DNA of 64,000 nucleotides from Rheum nobile (Eukaryota > Streptophyta > Magnoliopsida > Caryophyllales > Polygonaceae). A program made the translations under genes and the position numbers. Below, piece by piece: positions 42,327-55,240 of this stretch. Numbering within the stretch: position 1 is the first letter of the stretch; each line of letters starts with the position of its first letter. Under the pieces are notes generated by a model, which ran no database searches, was not told the DNA's origin, and saw only the letters and a program-made list of their open reading frames with translations. The stretch is taken from positions 1-64,000 of the forward strand of contig WOAB01000124.1 of assembly GCA_027886185.1 (NCBI GenBank), written 5' to 3'.

Positions 42327-44257
42327 ATCACCCGAGTTTTTAGTCAAGTGGAGATGAGGGTCCACGGAACTCTTTACAGTCCCACTTGAGTAGTTCCTGA
42401 ATCTCTCAAGTACTTTTTCAGCATAGTGAGCTTGAGACATGATGATTCCTTCAGAATGTCTAGTGATCTTGATCCCTAATATTACATCTGCTAGTCCTAA
42501 GTCTTTCATTTCAAACTTCCCATTAAGCATGTTCTTAGTTTGTTTGATCATGTCTTTATTGTTGCTAATGATAATCATGTCATCTACGTACATACATATC
42601 AAAATATATCCATTTGGAGTATTTTTGATGTAGATGCATTTGTCACATTCATTGATGATGAATCCATTTGACATCATTACATTGTCAAATTTTTCATGCC
42701 ACTGTTTCGGAGCTTGTTTGAGCCCATATAGGGACTTTACAAGTCTACACACATTGTGTTCCTGTCCAGAGACAACATAACCCTCAGGTTGTTTCATATA
42801 TATTTCCTCTTCTAATTCTCCGTTTAGAAAAGTTGTTTTCACATCCATTTGATGAATTTCTAGGTTGCGTAGTGCTGCTATTGCTATTAGCATTTTGATT
42901 GAAGTTATTCTCGTGACCGGGGAATAAGTGTCAAAGAAATCCAAGCCCTCTTTTGCCGGAATCCTTGCACCACAAGCCTAGCCTTGTGCTTCTCTATTGA
43001 GCCATATGTTTTCAATTTTCTTTTGAAAATCCATTTGCACCCAAGTGCTTTACACCCTTGTGGCAAATCGACTAACTCCCATGTATGGTTTTGCATAATA
43101 GAGTCTATTTCGCTTTTGACTGCTTCATTCCATGAAGGTGCATCAGGTGTAAACATGGCTTCTTTGAATGTTCTAGGCTCATTTTCTAAAAGAAAGGCTG
43201 TTATGAACTTAAGACCAAATGATTTCTTCTTTTGAGCTCTCTTACTTCGTCTAGGTTCATCTTTTTCCTCTTTTGTTTCATTTACAGAAGTGCTTGCTTC
43301 TCTTTGTTCACGAGTTCGTTTCGGATGTTCTTTATCCTTGCACGGAAACACATGTTCAAAGAAGGACGAATTCCTTGATTTCATTATTGTATTTGCATGT
43401 ATGTCTGGTATGTTAGACTTATATACCGAAAACCGATAAGCACTACTGTTGTGTGCATATCCTTTGAAAATACAATCAACTGTCTTAGGTCCGATTGTGA
43501 CCTTTTTAGGCGGTGGTACTGCCACTTTTGCTAGGCACCCCCACACTTTGAGGTATTTGTACGATGGTACTTTACCTTTCCAAAGTTCATATGGCGTCTT
43601 GCCAGTAACTTTATGTGGTATTTTGTTGAGGATGTAATTGGTGGTTAGCAGCGCTTCCCCCCACATGTTCTAGGGTAACCCAGATTCCTACAACATTGCA
43701 TTCATCATTTCTTTCAGAGTTCGGTTCTTTCGTTCCGCAACTCCGTTATATTCTAGTGAGTAGGGAGCAATTGTTTGATGAATAATCCCATGTTCTCTAC
43801 AGAACGCGTTGAATGGTTCATCATACTCGCCTCCTCTATCACTTCTGATTATTTTTATGGTTTTGCTAAGTTGGTTTTCAACTTCCAACTTGTATTCTTT
43901 GAATTTTTCCAAGGTTTCATCCTTGCTCCTTAGCAAGTATACATGACAGTATTTTGTGCAATCATCAATAAACGTCACGAAATACTTTTTACCGCCTCTA
44001 GTTTGCACAAATTTTAAATCACACAGATCTGTGTGTATTAAACCTAGAGGTTCGGTTGTTCTCTCTACATGTGGGAATGGTGTTTTTGTGAGTTTGGCCT
44101 GTACGCATACTTCATATTTGTCTTTACTTGAGTTGCATTTTGGAATCAGGTTCATGTTAATCAATCTACGTATAGATTTATAATTCACATGCCATAATCG
44201 TTCATGCCAAATATTAAAAGACTCAACAACATAAGCAATAGGATTCTTTTCATTCAT
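42327..44257 (-). pseudogene. Copia pol: integrase and reverse transcriptase
   Basis: Integrase at 43688-44257: HERLWHVN, a zinc-binding end YEVCVQAK in which one expected Cys is Tyr, then DLCDLKF, SDRGGEYD and EYNGVAERKNRTL carrying the D, D, E residues. 42905-43666: WGEALLTTNYILNKIP and the RT start (HTWELVDLPQGCKALGCKWIFKRK). 42327-42944: FFDTYSPVTRITSIKML, MDVKTTFLNGELEEEIYMKQPEGY, KSLYGLKQAPKQWHEKFD and the catalytic YVDD. A stop and a frameshift break the frame (about 43670 and 42930). The remainder of RT continues at 25723. Confidence 0.88.
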
Positions 44258-45727
44258 TCAAACATCAGATACAATAGGTTTTGGGTGGATTGTAATTACA
44301 TTCATTTTGACCAGTCCATCCTTTACATATCCATTGCCTAAGTAAATCCCATTCTTAGAGAGAACTAGCTTGTCAGACAAGAACTTCACCGCGAAACCGT
44401 TCTTGCTCAGCAAAGTGTCGGAGATCAGATTCTTCCTTATTTCTGGCACGTGCATTCCATTGTTGAGAGGCAGATCCTTCTCTGAAGTCAACTTCAACAC
44501 CACTTTGTCGTGACCTTCTACCTTGGATGTGGATGAGTTCCCCATAAATAGTTGCTCGTCACTCTTGCTCTTCTGATAAGTGGTAAACAGTCCCCTATCA
44601 GAGTAGATATGTCTAGTGGCACCTGTATCATACCACCATTCCCTCGGGTTGCTTCCAACCATATTGACTTCAGAAACCACAACACACAGATCTGTATCCG
44701 AGAGCTTGCCTTCAGTCAAGTTGGCTTGGGACTTTCCCTTGTCCTTGCGTGGGTCAATCTTGCTTCGACACTCGTCTGCCTTGTGACCCATTTTACCACA
44801 ATTGTGGCATTTCCCATTGAACTTCTTAGCAGATTGCTTCTTGAAGTTGTTGGAGCCTTGGGGTTGATCCTTTCGTTTCTTTCCCTTGTCCTTGTGCTCG
44901 GCCAAGTTGGCCTTCTCTTCAAAAGTTTAAACACCGTCTGCTTTGCGGTTGGTTGACTCAATCCGTAGCCTGACAATCAAGTCTTCAAGGGTCATAGCCT
45001 TTCACTTGTGCTTTAGGTAATTTTTGAAATCCTTCCAGCCTGGTGGAAGTTTCTCAATAAAAGCAGCTACCTGGAACGTCTCACAGATTGACATTCCTTC
45101 CGTAATAATTTCACGCGTAAGCAATTACAGCTCTTCAACTTGTTCCATGATGAGCTTGGAGTCCACCATTTTGATGTCCAGAAATTTCGCCACTGCGAAC
45201 TTCTTAGAGCCTGCATCCTCAGACTTGTATTTCTTATCCAAGGCCATCCAGAGTTCCTTGTAAGTCTTGATCTTGCTGTATACATTGTACAGTGGATCAA
45301 TCAGGCGACTTTGAACCCAACATTTGCACAAAAAGTCTCCATGAGTCCAGGCCTCAACGCTGGCTAGGGATAAAGCATCATTATTCTGAGGCAGAAGCAC
45401 ATGCTTATCCTCATTCAGATACTTTTCCACCTTCAGTGTGGTCAGAAAGAAGAACATCTTCTGCTGCCATGTTTTGAAGCCAGTTCCATCAAACTTTTTT
45501 GGCATCAGCCCTGCGTTTACAACACCAGGCATATGAACAGTCGGTTGGACATTCTGATAAACTGTCGGTTGGACATTCTGATTCACATCAGTTCCGACCC
45601 TCACAGTTGGCAAATTCACTACTGGCAGACCACTCCCAAACTGAATCTGGGGTGTCGACTCAACAATATTTCCATTTCCGGCTCCAACAAGAACACCAGA
45701 ATCAGCATTCTCAGTCTGGTTAGTCAT
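44258..45727 (-). pseudogene. Copia gag and protease
   Basis: The gag start MTNQTENADSG at 45727 is followed by the typical copia gag core (FDGTGFKTWQQKMFFFL, LWMALDKKYKSEDAGSKKFAVAKFL). After a break near 45000-45120, 44258-44905 holds a zinc knuckle CHNCGKMGHKADEC and the protease DTGATRHI (normally DSGAT/DTGAT with C/S). A stop follows SDV before integrase. The primer site expected at 45950-45970 is not recognisable. Confidence 0.85.
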
Positions 45728-45970
45728 ACTTCAAAACTGTTTATAGATAAGCAAACCAGAATTAGTACGATTACAGAAGCAAGTTCAATCAGGAAATTGA
45801 AAAATGAAGCAATTTAAACAGTACGAATAAATTGCATAATCGAAAATATGTATATAATTTTCCAGAATTGAACAACACAGATTAAAGCGAATTCTTCTTC
45901 TGTTCAGAAACTTCACAATCAACAGTTCGGTTAGTGCATAATACAGTTAAATGAATTTCAGAATTAAGAC
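45728..45970 (-). other. Copia leader region
   Basis: AT-rich leader between gag and the 5' LTR. No clear primer-binding site is seen directly beside the LTR, a sign of decay or of an unusual primer. Confidence 0.5.
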
Positions 45971-46157
45971 TGTAAGAACTTGATTTCCTAAAACATACAG
46001 AAAGTAAATAACTGCAATTAAACAGAACTGTAATCAAACAAATTCAAGGAAGAACTATCGAACGACGATTGATGCAGAGTCGAGATATGATCTTTTTCCT
46101 TAATTCTGAAATTGCCCCATAGTGTGACGATTCTGTAGCGATCTGAATCCCAGGATA

Positions 46158-46935
46158 CAACTGAGAACTACTTCTGAATCGCACAACCTGATATACAGAA
46201 GCCTGCGAACCAGTGTTTTGTGAGTACTCTCAGACGCGAAAAGGAGAAGAGAAGAGTGGGAGGTGATTGTTTTCGATACTTCTGATGAGACGCAGAGCTG
46301 CTCCTTATGTAGCAGATGCTGGAGTCTGTTAGCACACTAACAGAGTGGAGGACTCAGTCTGTAACCGCCCTGATATTGTGCGGACTGAATCAAAGTTGTT
46401 AGTAACAGCTGGGGAATCTGGATCTGAACAAAAAGGTAGTAGCATTGGCTGGCCAGCCCAATGCTACAACTGCGAACTACTTCTGAATCGCACAACCCGA
46501 TGTACAGAAGCCTGCGAACCAGTGTTCTGTGAGTACTCTCAGACGCGAAAAGGAGAGGAGAAGAGTGGGAGGTGATTGTTTTCGATACTTCTGATGAGAC
46601 GCAGGGCTGTTCCTTATGTAGCAGATGCTGGAGTCTGTTAGCGCACTAACAGAGTGGAGGACTCAGTCTGTAACCGCCCTGATATTGTGCGGACTGAGTC
46701 AAAGATGTTAGCAACAACTGGGGAATCTGGATCTGAGTAAAAAGGTAGTATCATTGGCTGGCCAACCCAATGCTACAACTGCGAACTACTTCTGAATCGC
46801 ACAACCCGATGTACAGAAGCCTGTGAACCAGTGTTCTGTGAGTACTCTCAGACGCGAAAAGGAGAGGAGAAGAGTGGGAGGTGATTGTTTTCGATACTTT
46901 TGATGAGACGCAGAGCTGTTCCTTATGTAGCGGAT
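46158..46935. repeat. 309-bp tandem repeat in the copia 5' LTR
   Basis: Unit starts (CAACTGMGAACTACTTCTG) lie at 46158, 46467 and 46776, an exact 309-bp period. The third unit is cut by the CRM-like element at 46935 and resumes at 59876. The 3' LTR of the same element has a single unit. Confidence 0.9.
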
Positions 46936-47845
46936 TGATGTGACCCTGCCTCCCATGACGGCCCAAGACGAGGAAGAAGCCATGAGCCTACGCTCAGAGG
47001 ACCCAGTGACAAGGTCTAGGTCCAAAGCCATCTCTGTCGCCGTCGCGTCACTTTTCGCACGCGTCGTCGCTGGCCAAGGAAGCCCAGACGAAAACCCAAG
47101 ACTCGTCGTCCTCGCCACCATCGGCAATGAAACAACGCGTTCTTCAGAGCCAACATCGCGTGCACCCACTCGCGAGGCCATCAACGCTTAGTTGTTGTTC
47201 CTCGCGGTGTTTGTACTCATTCAACGCGTCGTTTTCATAGTTTCGAGACATTTTCTATATTTGGTATTATTGCTTATTTTAGATAGTTTCCTTTTATAGT
47301 CTTTTCTATTTTTGGGTTTGTGCCTTTTGCATGTTTGCATAGGCTAGCCCATAGGTTCATCTCGGTCCAAGCCCATTAGGTCTTGGCCGAGTTCTTTGGC
47401 CATTTAAATCCTCCTTTGTTATTGTTATTTCCTCACGTTCAATTTAATTCAAGGTTTCAAGTCGAGTGTTTATCCTCCTTCCCTTGATCGGACGTCAAAA
47501 CTCTCTATCTTCGCATCCCCTTCACTCTGCCGCCGACGCTACGACAATTGCTTGAACCTTCAAGCCAAGTCTTCCTTCGCATCTCCCTTCCTCCGCAGTC
47601 GACGCTACGACACCAAAGACTTGTCTTTTCAAGTCACCTATCCCTCATCAAACCGCTTCCGCCACCGCTATCCTTTTGCCCCATCAACCGCTGCCACCGC
47701 TATCCATTCGCTCCAGCAATCGCTTCCACCGCATTCGCCATCACCTTCACTATCGTGACGTTCATCGCGTGACTTCTCACCTAAGACTAGATCCAAAGGT
47801 GTCGCCTTTGACAATTGGCTTGTCATCGGAGGCAAGAACACATCA
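46936..47845 (+). repeat. 5' LTR of the older CRM-like element
   Basis: 910 bp, TGATGTGACC to AGAACACATCA. It contains the pol C-terminal codons (46940-47191, MSLRSEDPVTRSRSKAI). A TATA-like ATTTAAA lies at 47402-47408. Confidence 0.88.
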
Positions 47846-48660
47846 ACTGGCATCAGAGCCCAGCAGTCTTGTAAGTCACGAACTCAAGTTTGCATTTTGT
47901 TCACAATTTTTCTTGACCACCATCGTTTGCTTTCGTAAGATCTCATGAGAAAAGAAAAGAAAAACCAGAATTTCCATCTTTGCAACACCTTTGGTTTCTA
48001 CAAGATACTATCTTGGCCGATTTTTTTTTCCTTGTTCCCTAAGTTTTGTTGTGTTAGGTAATTTGTTATCTTGCATGCTAGAATATTTTGTTTCCTTATT
48101 TCACGCGTGGATAGAGTTTCCTTGTTTGCTAGATTTTGCTTTTTAGTTAAGTTAGTCGAATTTCCTAATATAAGATATCATATCAAATCTTATTTTCTCT
48201 CTCCTATCTCTAAAGATCACACTTGTGATATTCTAGTTACTTAGACCGTTTTGCTTTTTGTTTATTTCCTTTTACAAATCCGAAAAGATCAAAAGATAAG
48301 ATATCGGATATTAAAAAAAAGAAAAAAAAAATATCACAAAGATATTAAAAAAAACAGTTTCCAAAGTTAGGTAAAGCCAAAATAAGGCAACCCTAACTCA
48401 CTCGCCTCGGTCTAAGCTCATCTTCTCAACCTCTCCGCCGTCTAGGTCAAGCTTCCTAGAAGGTGATTTCTTGCTAATTAGGTTACTTTGTTTACGTTTG
48501 TTTTAGGATTACAATTTGTTCTTGTGTGTCTGTTAGCAACTTGCTTGATACACCATCTCTTGTGCAAGCCAAGCCGCCCTCACGGCAAGCCAAACTAGCC
48601 CTACCTACGTGAACTTTATGACTTGACTAGTAATTTTTTTGGTTGTTGTGCTTCGTTGTC
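47846..48660 (+). other. 5' leader of the older CRM-like element
   Basis: Starts with the tRNA-iMet-type primer site TGGCATCAGAGCCC (47848). No coding sequence is supported. Confidence 0.7.
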
Positions 48661-50061
48661 TTTTGGTTCGTTTTTACTCCCATGTCTGGCCATATTGTTA
48701 TAGGTACCATGATGATAGAACACGGTGAAGAACAACTTGAAGTCGACCATACCAACCCACATCAACAACCGGTTGACCCCCCACAAGACGATCCACTCAT
48801 GGAGTTGTCTGAGGAGCAACGAGAGATCCAAGCTCTTCGTCAACGAGTTGCTCAATTTGACGCCAGAGAATGCGCGACACAACTCGTACACACTCCAACA
48901 CCCCTGAGTACTATGGACGCACCGCTCAACCACGAGCCACCGACGCCGGTCCATCAAAGACAAGAGTCGACAAAGGCAAAGGAATCATGCCTTCGACGTC
49001 TCATCATCAACCACAACTCAATCGTATGCAAAGTGTCATCGAGAGTCGACAAGGCTTCGTTTCGAACGCGGACCGCTACGTGCCCCGAGCCACAACCACT
49101 GGCTTCGACAACGACCGCGACGCCGAGGACACTCAAGGTGAGTATTCTGAACCATACAAATTTGATGATCGCTATGCCTCTAGGAGAACCCAGAGACGCG
49201 TACCGGGCTCATCGCCACGCGAAGGCCGCCCTCGCCGAGCCATCCGACGCGACGCCAAGGAGACCCAGTCGCAGACCAAGTGGGCATACGCGACGCCATG
49301 ATCAATTGAGAACACCCACTACCCAGCCACGGAGCCATGATGTATGCGATCACCTTCGACACCAAAGTGTTCGGACGCCGCGTTACGGTTCCGATGGCTA
49401 CGCGTCGATCACACCCAATGTCCGCGACGACTTCGCCGAGTATGACGACGAGGAGATCAAGGATTCAGGTATGGTCAACCCTAATTTTTTTCACCCCCCT
49501 CTTGGAGATCCACTTGAATTGCAGGATCACCCTTCGGATTGGATACCTCCACCTCGTCTCCAGCCCCAAGGAGAACGCGTTCGTGACATTGGTGGCGAGC
49601 GCCGTGATGTTATGCCAAGAGACATTCGCCGTGACAACTACGATGCCCAGCCGCGAAGATGCCAACGCGATGACGCCTACGCGCCAAGGGATGAGTTCGT
49701 CCATGAAGATCGCCAAGAACGCGATAGATTCCAGGTTGGACGCAATAGACCATATGGGGTGCGCGCCTCTGAGAACCCTCTCTACGACGCCACGCCAAAC
49801 AACGCGTTCAACCAAGCACCTGCCCAGCCTCGATTCCAATGACACCAAGTCAAGGTAAAAATCGAGCATTTTTATGGTGAATACAACCCCTCTGTTTTTC
49901 TTGAATGAGTGCAGGCTACGGAGTACACACTTCGATATTGTCGAGTGCCCATGAGGAGCATGTCGACGCCGCGATACTTAATTTCCGCAGAGTCGCGCGA
50001 GTGTGGTGGCATCGCTTCGAGGATGACTGCGTCCGACGCCAGAGGACACGGGTCACGGAGT
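48661..50061 (+). pseudogene. Gag N-terminal part of the older CRM-like element
   Basis: The frame from about 48661 (MSGHIVIGTMMIEH) gives an acidic/proline-rich gag N-terminus to 49842. HQVKVKIEHFYGEYNPSVFLE follows, matching IKVKIEPFLGTYDPSTFID of the young copy, with a stop in place of Trp. The sequence is split at VTEWH by the solo LTR starting at 50067. Confidence 0.75.
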
Positions 50062-50066
50062 GGCAC

Positions 50067-52396
50067 TGTAATATCCCACATTTTGTAAGGGTGAATTTGA
50101 ATTTTCTTATGCCCATATTACAAGTCATATTAAATGCAGGGAAGTATGAACATTCTGTGAAATGTTTGATCTCTGTAATATTTTTCTAAGTAATATAAAA
50201 TACAGTTAAGGTATTTTTGGGTTAAAAGATCGTTCGTGTACGAATATATTTAACCCGGGGTTAAGAAAATTTAACCATTCGGTAAGAAAAGACAAAACGG
50301 GCGAAAAGGGGTAAATTTGGCCTTGACCGCACCCTGGCCGCACCCGCGGCGAAGGCCAATGCCAGAGGAGGTAACAAGTTGGCCACCGCACCCTGCCGTA
50401 CCCCGCGGTCGTCGTCAGCGTCGGAGTTACAGGCCGTAGCCCGCCTTAGCTGGCCTTGTAGCCTGTTGTTTTAGTCGGGCCACCTCCTCATTGGTGTCAT
50501 CTGTGGGTAAGCACCTTGTTTGACTTATAAAAGGAGGAGAATCGGATCAAAACCGAGCTCAAGAACAGAGCACTTCATCTCTTTCCTCAGAAAACCTCCA
50601 TTAAAGACCAAGCTCTTGAGCTTCGTTTGGAAAAGTTTGAATCCCTCTGAGTGTTGGAAAAGGTACTCCTAAGTGGTATTCAAAGGCCTAAGGTGTTGGG
50701 AAATCAAACCAAGAACGAATCAAAGTCGAAACGAATTGATTTGGGTGAGTTTTCTTCCCGAAAAAGTTGTCGAAGCCCCGCCTCTGTCTCCTGACCACAC
50801 CCCGCGGTGAGGGCCGACCGCACCTGCGGTGAGCTGGGTTCGTGTTGTGTCTCTCGGGTGTTGTGGTCTTGAGCAAGGCTTGATTCCTTTGATTCTTTCC
50901 TTATTATTTTAGATTCATATATGTAGATATTGAATCTAACTTAGGGTCTTGTTATGGGTCGTTCCAGAAGGATTTAATATCCAAGATCTGTCCCAGTTCA
51001 GACCCGGAAATTGTTATCTTTAAGCTCGTTAAGCTTTCGTCAAATCTAAGGCAAGTGGCGGTTCGCTCTTGCTCATCATTCCATATTTACATTGATTATC
51101 AATTATTTAATTGTTAATTAATTTGGAATGAATATTGTTTCTGTCTGAGATCAGTTTTGATAAACTATTTTGGAAGATTAAAAGATGACATTATAATAGG
51201 TTGTATATTCTGTTAGAATCAACGTTATTATATATATATTAATAGATTGAGATATATCTATGATGTTGGCCTTGAAGGCTTTGATATGAGTATCACTATG
51301 TTAGACTGCTTAGTTAGCCCGAGTAGTAGGAACGTTGGACTCTTCGACGTCCAGTCGTTTCTTTATAATATTAAATGGTGTGTAGGGAGGCAAAACCTCT
51401 AACATCATTATGTTGGTCATGACCGGCCTCTATACGTTTAGTATAGAGGTGGTGCACTTAGCCAGTGTCACAATTCTCGGGAGTTGCTCCCAAAAGATCT
51501 CTTGTCTCGGACGAGATGATTATAAAAGCTTATAACGTGATTGTGTGTTTTGGAATTAAATAAGATAAGCGCCGAGTCACATATGATTAATACACATGTG
51601 GCGAGAAGTGCAGCTAGGTAATAGTGCAGCTTGGAAAGCTCGTCTTGACTTGATCAGAGTACGTTCTCTTTCCAATCTGGATTCGCATTATTGCGGTGAG
51701 GTTGGTCGTGAACCGAAACATCTTGTCGTTTTTGAACGCTTGTATGAGATGTTTATGTTTCAGACATTTGTCATGTTTCTGATAAGACTCAAGTTCTTGG
51801 AGTCTTCTCTTGGATAATTCATATAAGGCTCACTTCCGTTGGAGTCTTCTTTTGATCATGTCTTTTGATATATATATTCAGTAGAAGTATGAAGGTTGAC
51901 TATCGTTATCGGCTATTATTCGAGAAGCGATGAGCCTAAACCTAATACGACTACTCGAACCATCTGCTTGTAACCCTTGCATAGTCTTTCATTAGACTAA
52001 CCAACCGTAATTATTCTCTGTATGGTTGGCTGATGTCATCCGTTCGATTCGGCACATCAGATAAGAATCCGAGAAACGAAGGCTAGAACGACTATAAAAG
52101 CAAACGGTGTTTTAATGGATTTATCAGGTTGCGATCCTTGGCGGGGTGATCATTACGATCAAGACCCTTGTATTTATACTTTGCAAAGACTTTTGCTGAT
52201 TACTCTATTTTGTCCTATGGGGATTGGGATGTAATCCCCAGACATATGTTTTAACCAAAAGATTTTGGTATTTACATCATAATCGTTGTTTATGATTTGT
52301 ATTTAAACCAGTAAAGCATGGGGTGGCTTCGGTGTGGAAACCGATGTCACTGGCGGTAATACCTTTCCAAATGGGTTACGATTTGGGGGTGTTACA
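50067..52396 (+). mobile_element. Solo LTR of the Tekay-like family (1)
   Basis: 2330 bp, TGTAATATCCC to GGGTGTTACA, with perfect duplication GGCAC (50062-50066 and 52397-52401). Gag resumes exactly after it (QLVYVMTKKY). GC dyads lie at 50327-50349, 50386-50408 and 50795/50818. A clear TATA box TATAAAAGG lies at 50526-50534. It matches the LTRs of 25724-42321 in plus orientation. Left by LTR-LTR recombination. Confidence 0.92.
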
Positions 52397-52401
52397 GGCA
52401 C

Positions 52402-53560
52402 CAACTCGTGTACGTGATGACAAAGAAATATATGCCTCTAGACTATAGGAATCAAATAAGAATGGAGATAGCCATGGCTCGCCAAGGGTCGATGTCTCCC
52501 CTCGAGTTCTTTTCCAAGCTTGAAGACATGTATTACAAGGCCAACATCTCCGTTGCACCATCGACTTTGAGGACGAAATTCTTGAGTGGCTTGAACACCA
52601 ACATTCGTGATCAACTCGAGATTTTGCTCATCAAAGATTTGAACACCCTCACACACACGACGATGCAAATCCATGCATAAATCTCTCGCCGAAAGTCATA
52701 TACTTTTCCAAGTGGCCAACAAAGGTATTCTTCTAACCCTAGTGTTTTATCTTCTACTAACCCTCGCCCTAGTGCCTCTACCACAGCCGCGTCGAGCCAA
52801 GCCCCCAAAGCGAAGCCTTCGACGCCAAGCACCGCGCCGCGCCAGAACGCACCCAGACAAGCTCAAGTGGGCCCGGATCGCGCGCGAGACGTCGAGTGTT
52901 ACAAATGTGGTGGAAGAGGCCACTATAAGAAGGATTGCCCCAATACTCGCAAGGTGTTGTTCTCCACCGCGACCGCCGGCTATGAATCTGTCGACGACGA
53001 GGAGCCAACACTCGAGGCCATCAATGAAGGCATCGAAGAGGAAGAGGACGCCTACGACTGCGAACCCGCTTCTCTGCACGCGGGCACACCATTGAGCTTG
53101 GTGACTCGTCGTCTCCTCACAGTCAAGGAAGCGAGCATCCACGACCAACGCGAGAACTTGTTCCACACCAGGGCTCTCGTCCAGACGGCTTCCTTGAGTG
53201 TTATAGTTGATGGAGGATCCTGTGCTAACATTGTCAATGAGAAGGTCGTGACACACTTCCAGTTGCCTACGACGCCTCATCCACAGCCTTATGCCCTCCA
53301 ATGGATTTCTTCCAGTCCAAGTAACACAGTATCTCGCCAATGCTTAGTTTTTTATTCCATAGGGCCATACTGTGATTCTATACTTTGCGATGTCATTGCT
53401 ATTGACGCCACCCATATTTTGCTTGGGCGCCCATGACAATTCGACAGACGCGTGCTCCATGATGGCTATTTGAACACTTATGTGTTCAATTACCACGGGA
53501 AGCGTGTCACCTTGAATCCAATGTCTCCCCATGAGATCTTGTAGGACCAGGTTGAACGCG
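52402..53560 (+). pseudogene. Gag C-terminus and protease of the older CRM-like element
   Basis: Gag continues as FFSKLEDMYYKANISVAPSTLRTKF (52500-52590). The CCHC knuckle CYKCGGRGHYKKDC is at about 52897-52938. Protease: VIVDGGSCANIVNEKVV (about 53199-53250) and ILLGRP near 53420, followed by a stop where the young copy has Trp. Further stops follow. Confidence 0.8.
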
Positions 53561-53577
53561 ATCGCTAGTGAACAATT

Positions 53578-55240
53578 GTGGCCGCGTCCACTAGGTCCCC
53601 AGAGTGTCCAGAGGCACTCCAGAAGCAAAACTCCTCCAATTCTGGCAACACTTCGTCTCCTCCAGGCACTGGAAAGAAGAAACACAACGCCACCGCTGGA
53701 ACACCAAGTGCCATACAGAAATCGACGAGCGCCTTGCCGTCGACAAAGTTAGTCGATCCGTTGCCACAGACGCGTCCTTTGCAAGGCAAATGTAAGCAAC
53801 GCGTGCTATTAGCCAGGCCCAGTGACCTCACTGCATGTTTGACTGGAAAAGCTCCATGTTTTCTACTTGTGCCAACACCATGCATTCCTGCTTCATCGAA
53901 TGTCGCGTCCTTGCCGCCAGCCATCGCGGCCTTGGTCACCGCGTTCGACGATGTCTTCCCAGAAGATTTGCCACCAGGATTACCTCCACTGAGAGGAATT
54001 GAGCACCAAATTGACCTTATGCCAGGTGCCTCCTTGCCCAATCGCGCTGCGTATAGAGCTGGCCCGGAAGAGCACAAAGAGCTGCAGCGCCAAGTGCAAG
54101 AGTTGTTGGATTGCGGCTATGTAAGGGAATCTATATCCCCTTGCGTTATGCATGTGATCCTTGTGCCCAAGAAGGATGGCACATGGCGAATGTGTGTTGA
54201 TTGTCGCGCGATAAAGCAAATCACCGTCAAGTATAGGCATCATATTCCATGCCTCGACGATATGCTTGATGAACTTCATGGCGCCACACTTTTCTCCAAG
54301 ATAGATTTGAAGAGTGGTTATCACTAAATCAAGATGAAAGAAGGTGATGAGTGGAAGACCGCGTTCAAGACAAAGTATGGGCTCTACGAGTGGCTTGTCA
54401 TGCCATTTGGGCTCACAAACGCGCCAAGCACCTTCATGCGCGTGATGAACCACGTCTTGAGAACATTCCTTGGCAAGTTTGTCGTCGTTTATTTTGATGA
54501 CATCCTTGTGTATTCATGAAGTCTGGAAGAGCATGTCGATCACCTTCGCCAAGTGCTCGAGTGCCTTCGACGCGAGAGCTTATTCACCAATCTGGCCAAG
54601 TGCTCGTTTTGCTCCACGTCCACAAATTTTCTGGGCTATGTCGTAAGTAGTGATGGTTTGCGCGTCGAAGAAGAGAAAATCGCGGCCATCCAAGAGTGGC
54701 CGACGCCGACGACTCTGACGCAAGTGCGAAGCTTTCTCGGCCTCGCGGGATTCTATAGGCGCTTTGTCCGAGACTTCTCCTCCATTGCCACACCTTTGCA
54801 TGAGTTGACGAAGAAGGGAAGCATTGTCTTGTGGCTTGCGTCCCACGAAAAGGCCTTCTCGGCCTTGAAGAGGGCCTTGTGCAATGCGCCATTGCTCCAG
54901 CTCCCAGACTTCGCCAAGACCTTCGAGGTGGAGTGCGATGCCTCATACATTGGCATTGGTGGTGTGCTACACCAAGAAAAGAGGCCCATTGCATATTTCA
55001 GCGACAAAGAGTTATATGCCCTAATACGCGTGCTAAAGACATGGCAACATTACCTTTGGCCGCGTGAATTTGTCATCCACAGCAACCACGCAACATTGAG
55101 CTATTTGAAGAGCCAAGCCCACCTCAATCGACGCCATGCTCGTTGGGTGGAATTTCTTGAGACATTTCCTTATGTCGTGGTCCACAAGAAAGGAAAGGAG
55201 AACATTGTGGCTTACACGTTATCCCAAAGGTATGTTCTCT
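53578..55240 (+). pseudogene. Reverse transcriptase and RNase H of the older CRM-like element
   Basis: MCVDCRAIKQITVKYRH (about 54190-54240), LFSKIDLKSGYH with a stop after it, TAFKTKYGLYEWLVMPFGLTNAPSTF, and the catalytic YFDD at about 54491-54502, followed by a stop after ILVYS. RNase H: FEVECDASYIGIGG (54925-54966) and IVAYTLSQRY in place of VADALSRRY, so the last catalytic Asp is lost. About 11 residues near SEKLSGAQLNYPTYD are deleted. Confidence 0.85.

Noticed and set aside
27818..50066. Same 5-bp duplication GGCAC used by two different elements
   Set aside because: Two matches at 5 bp can be chance; the surrounding target sequences are not alike.
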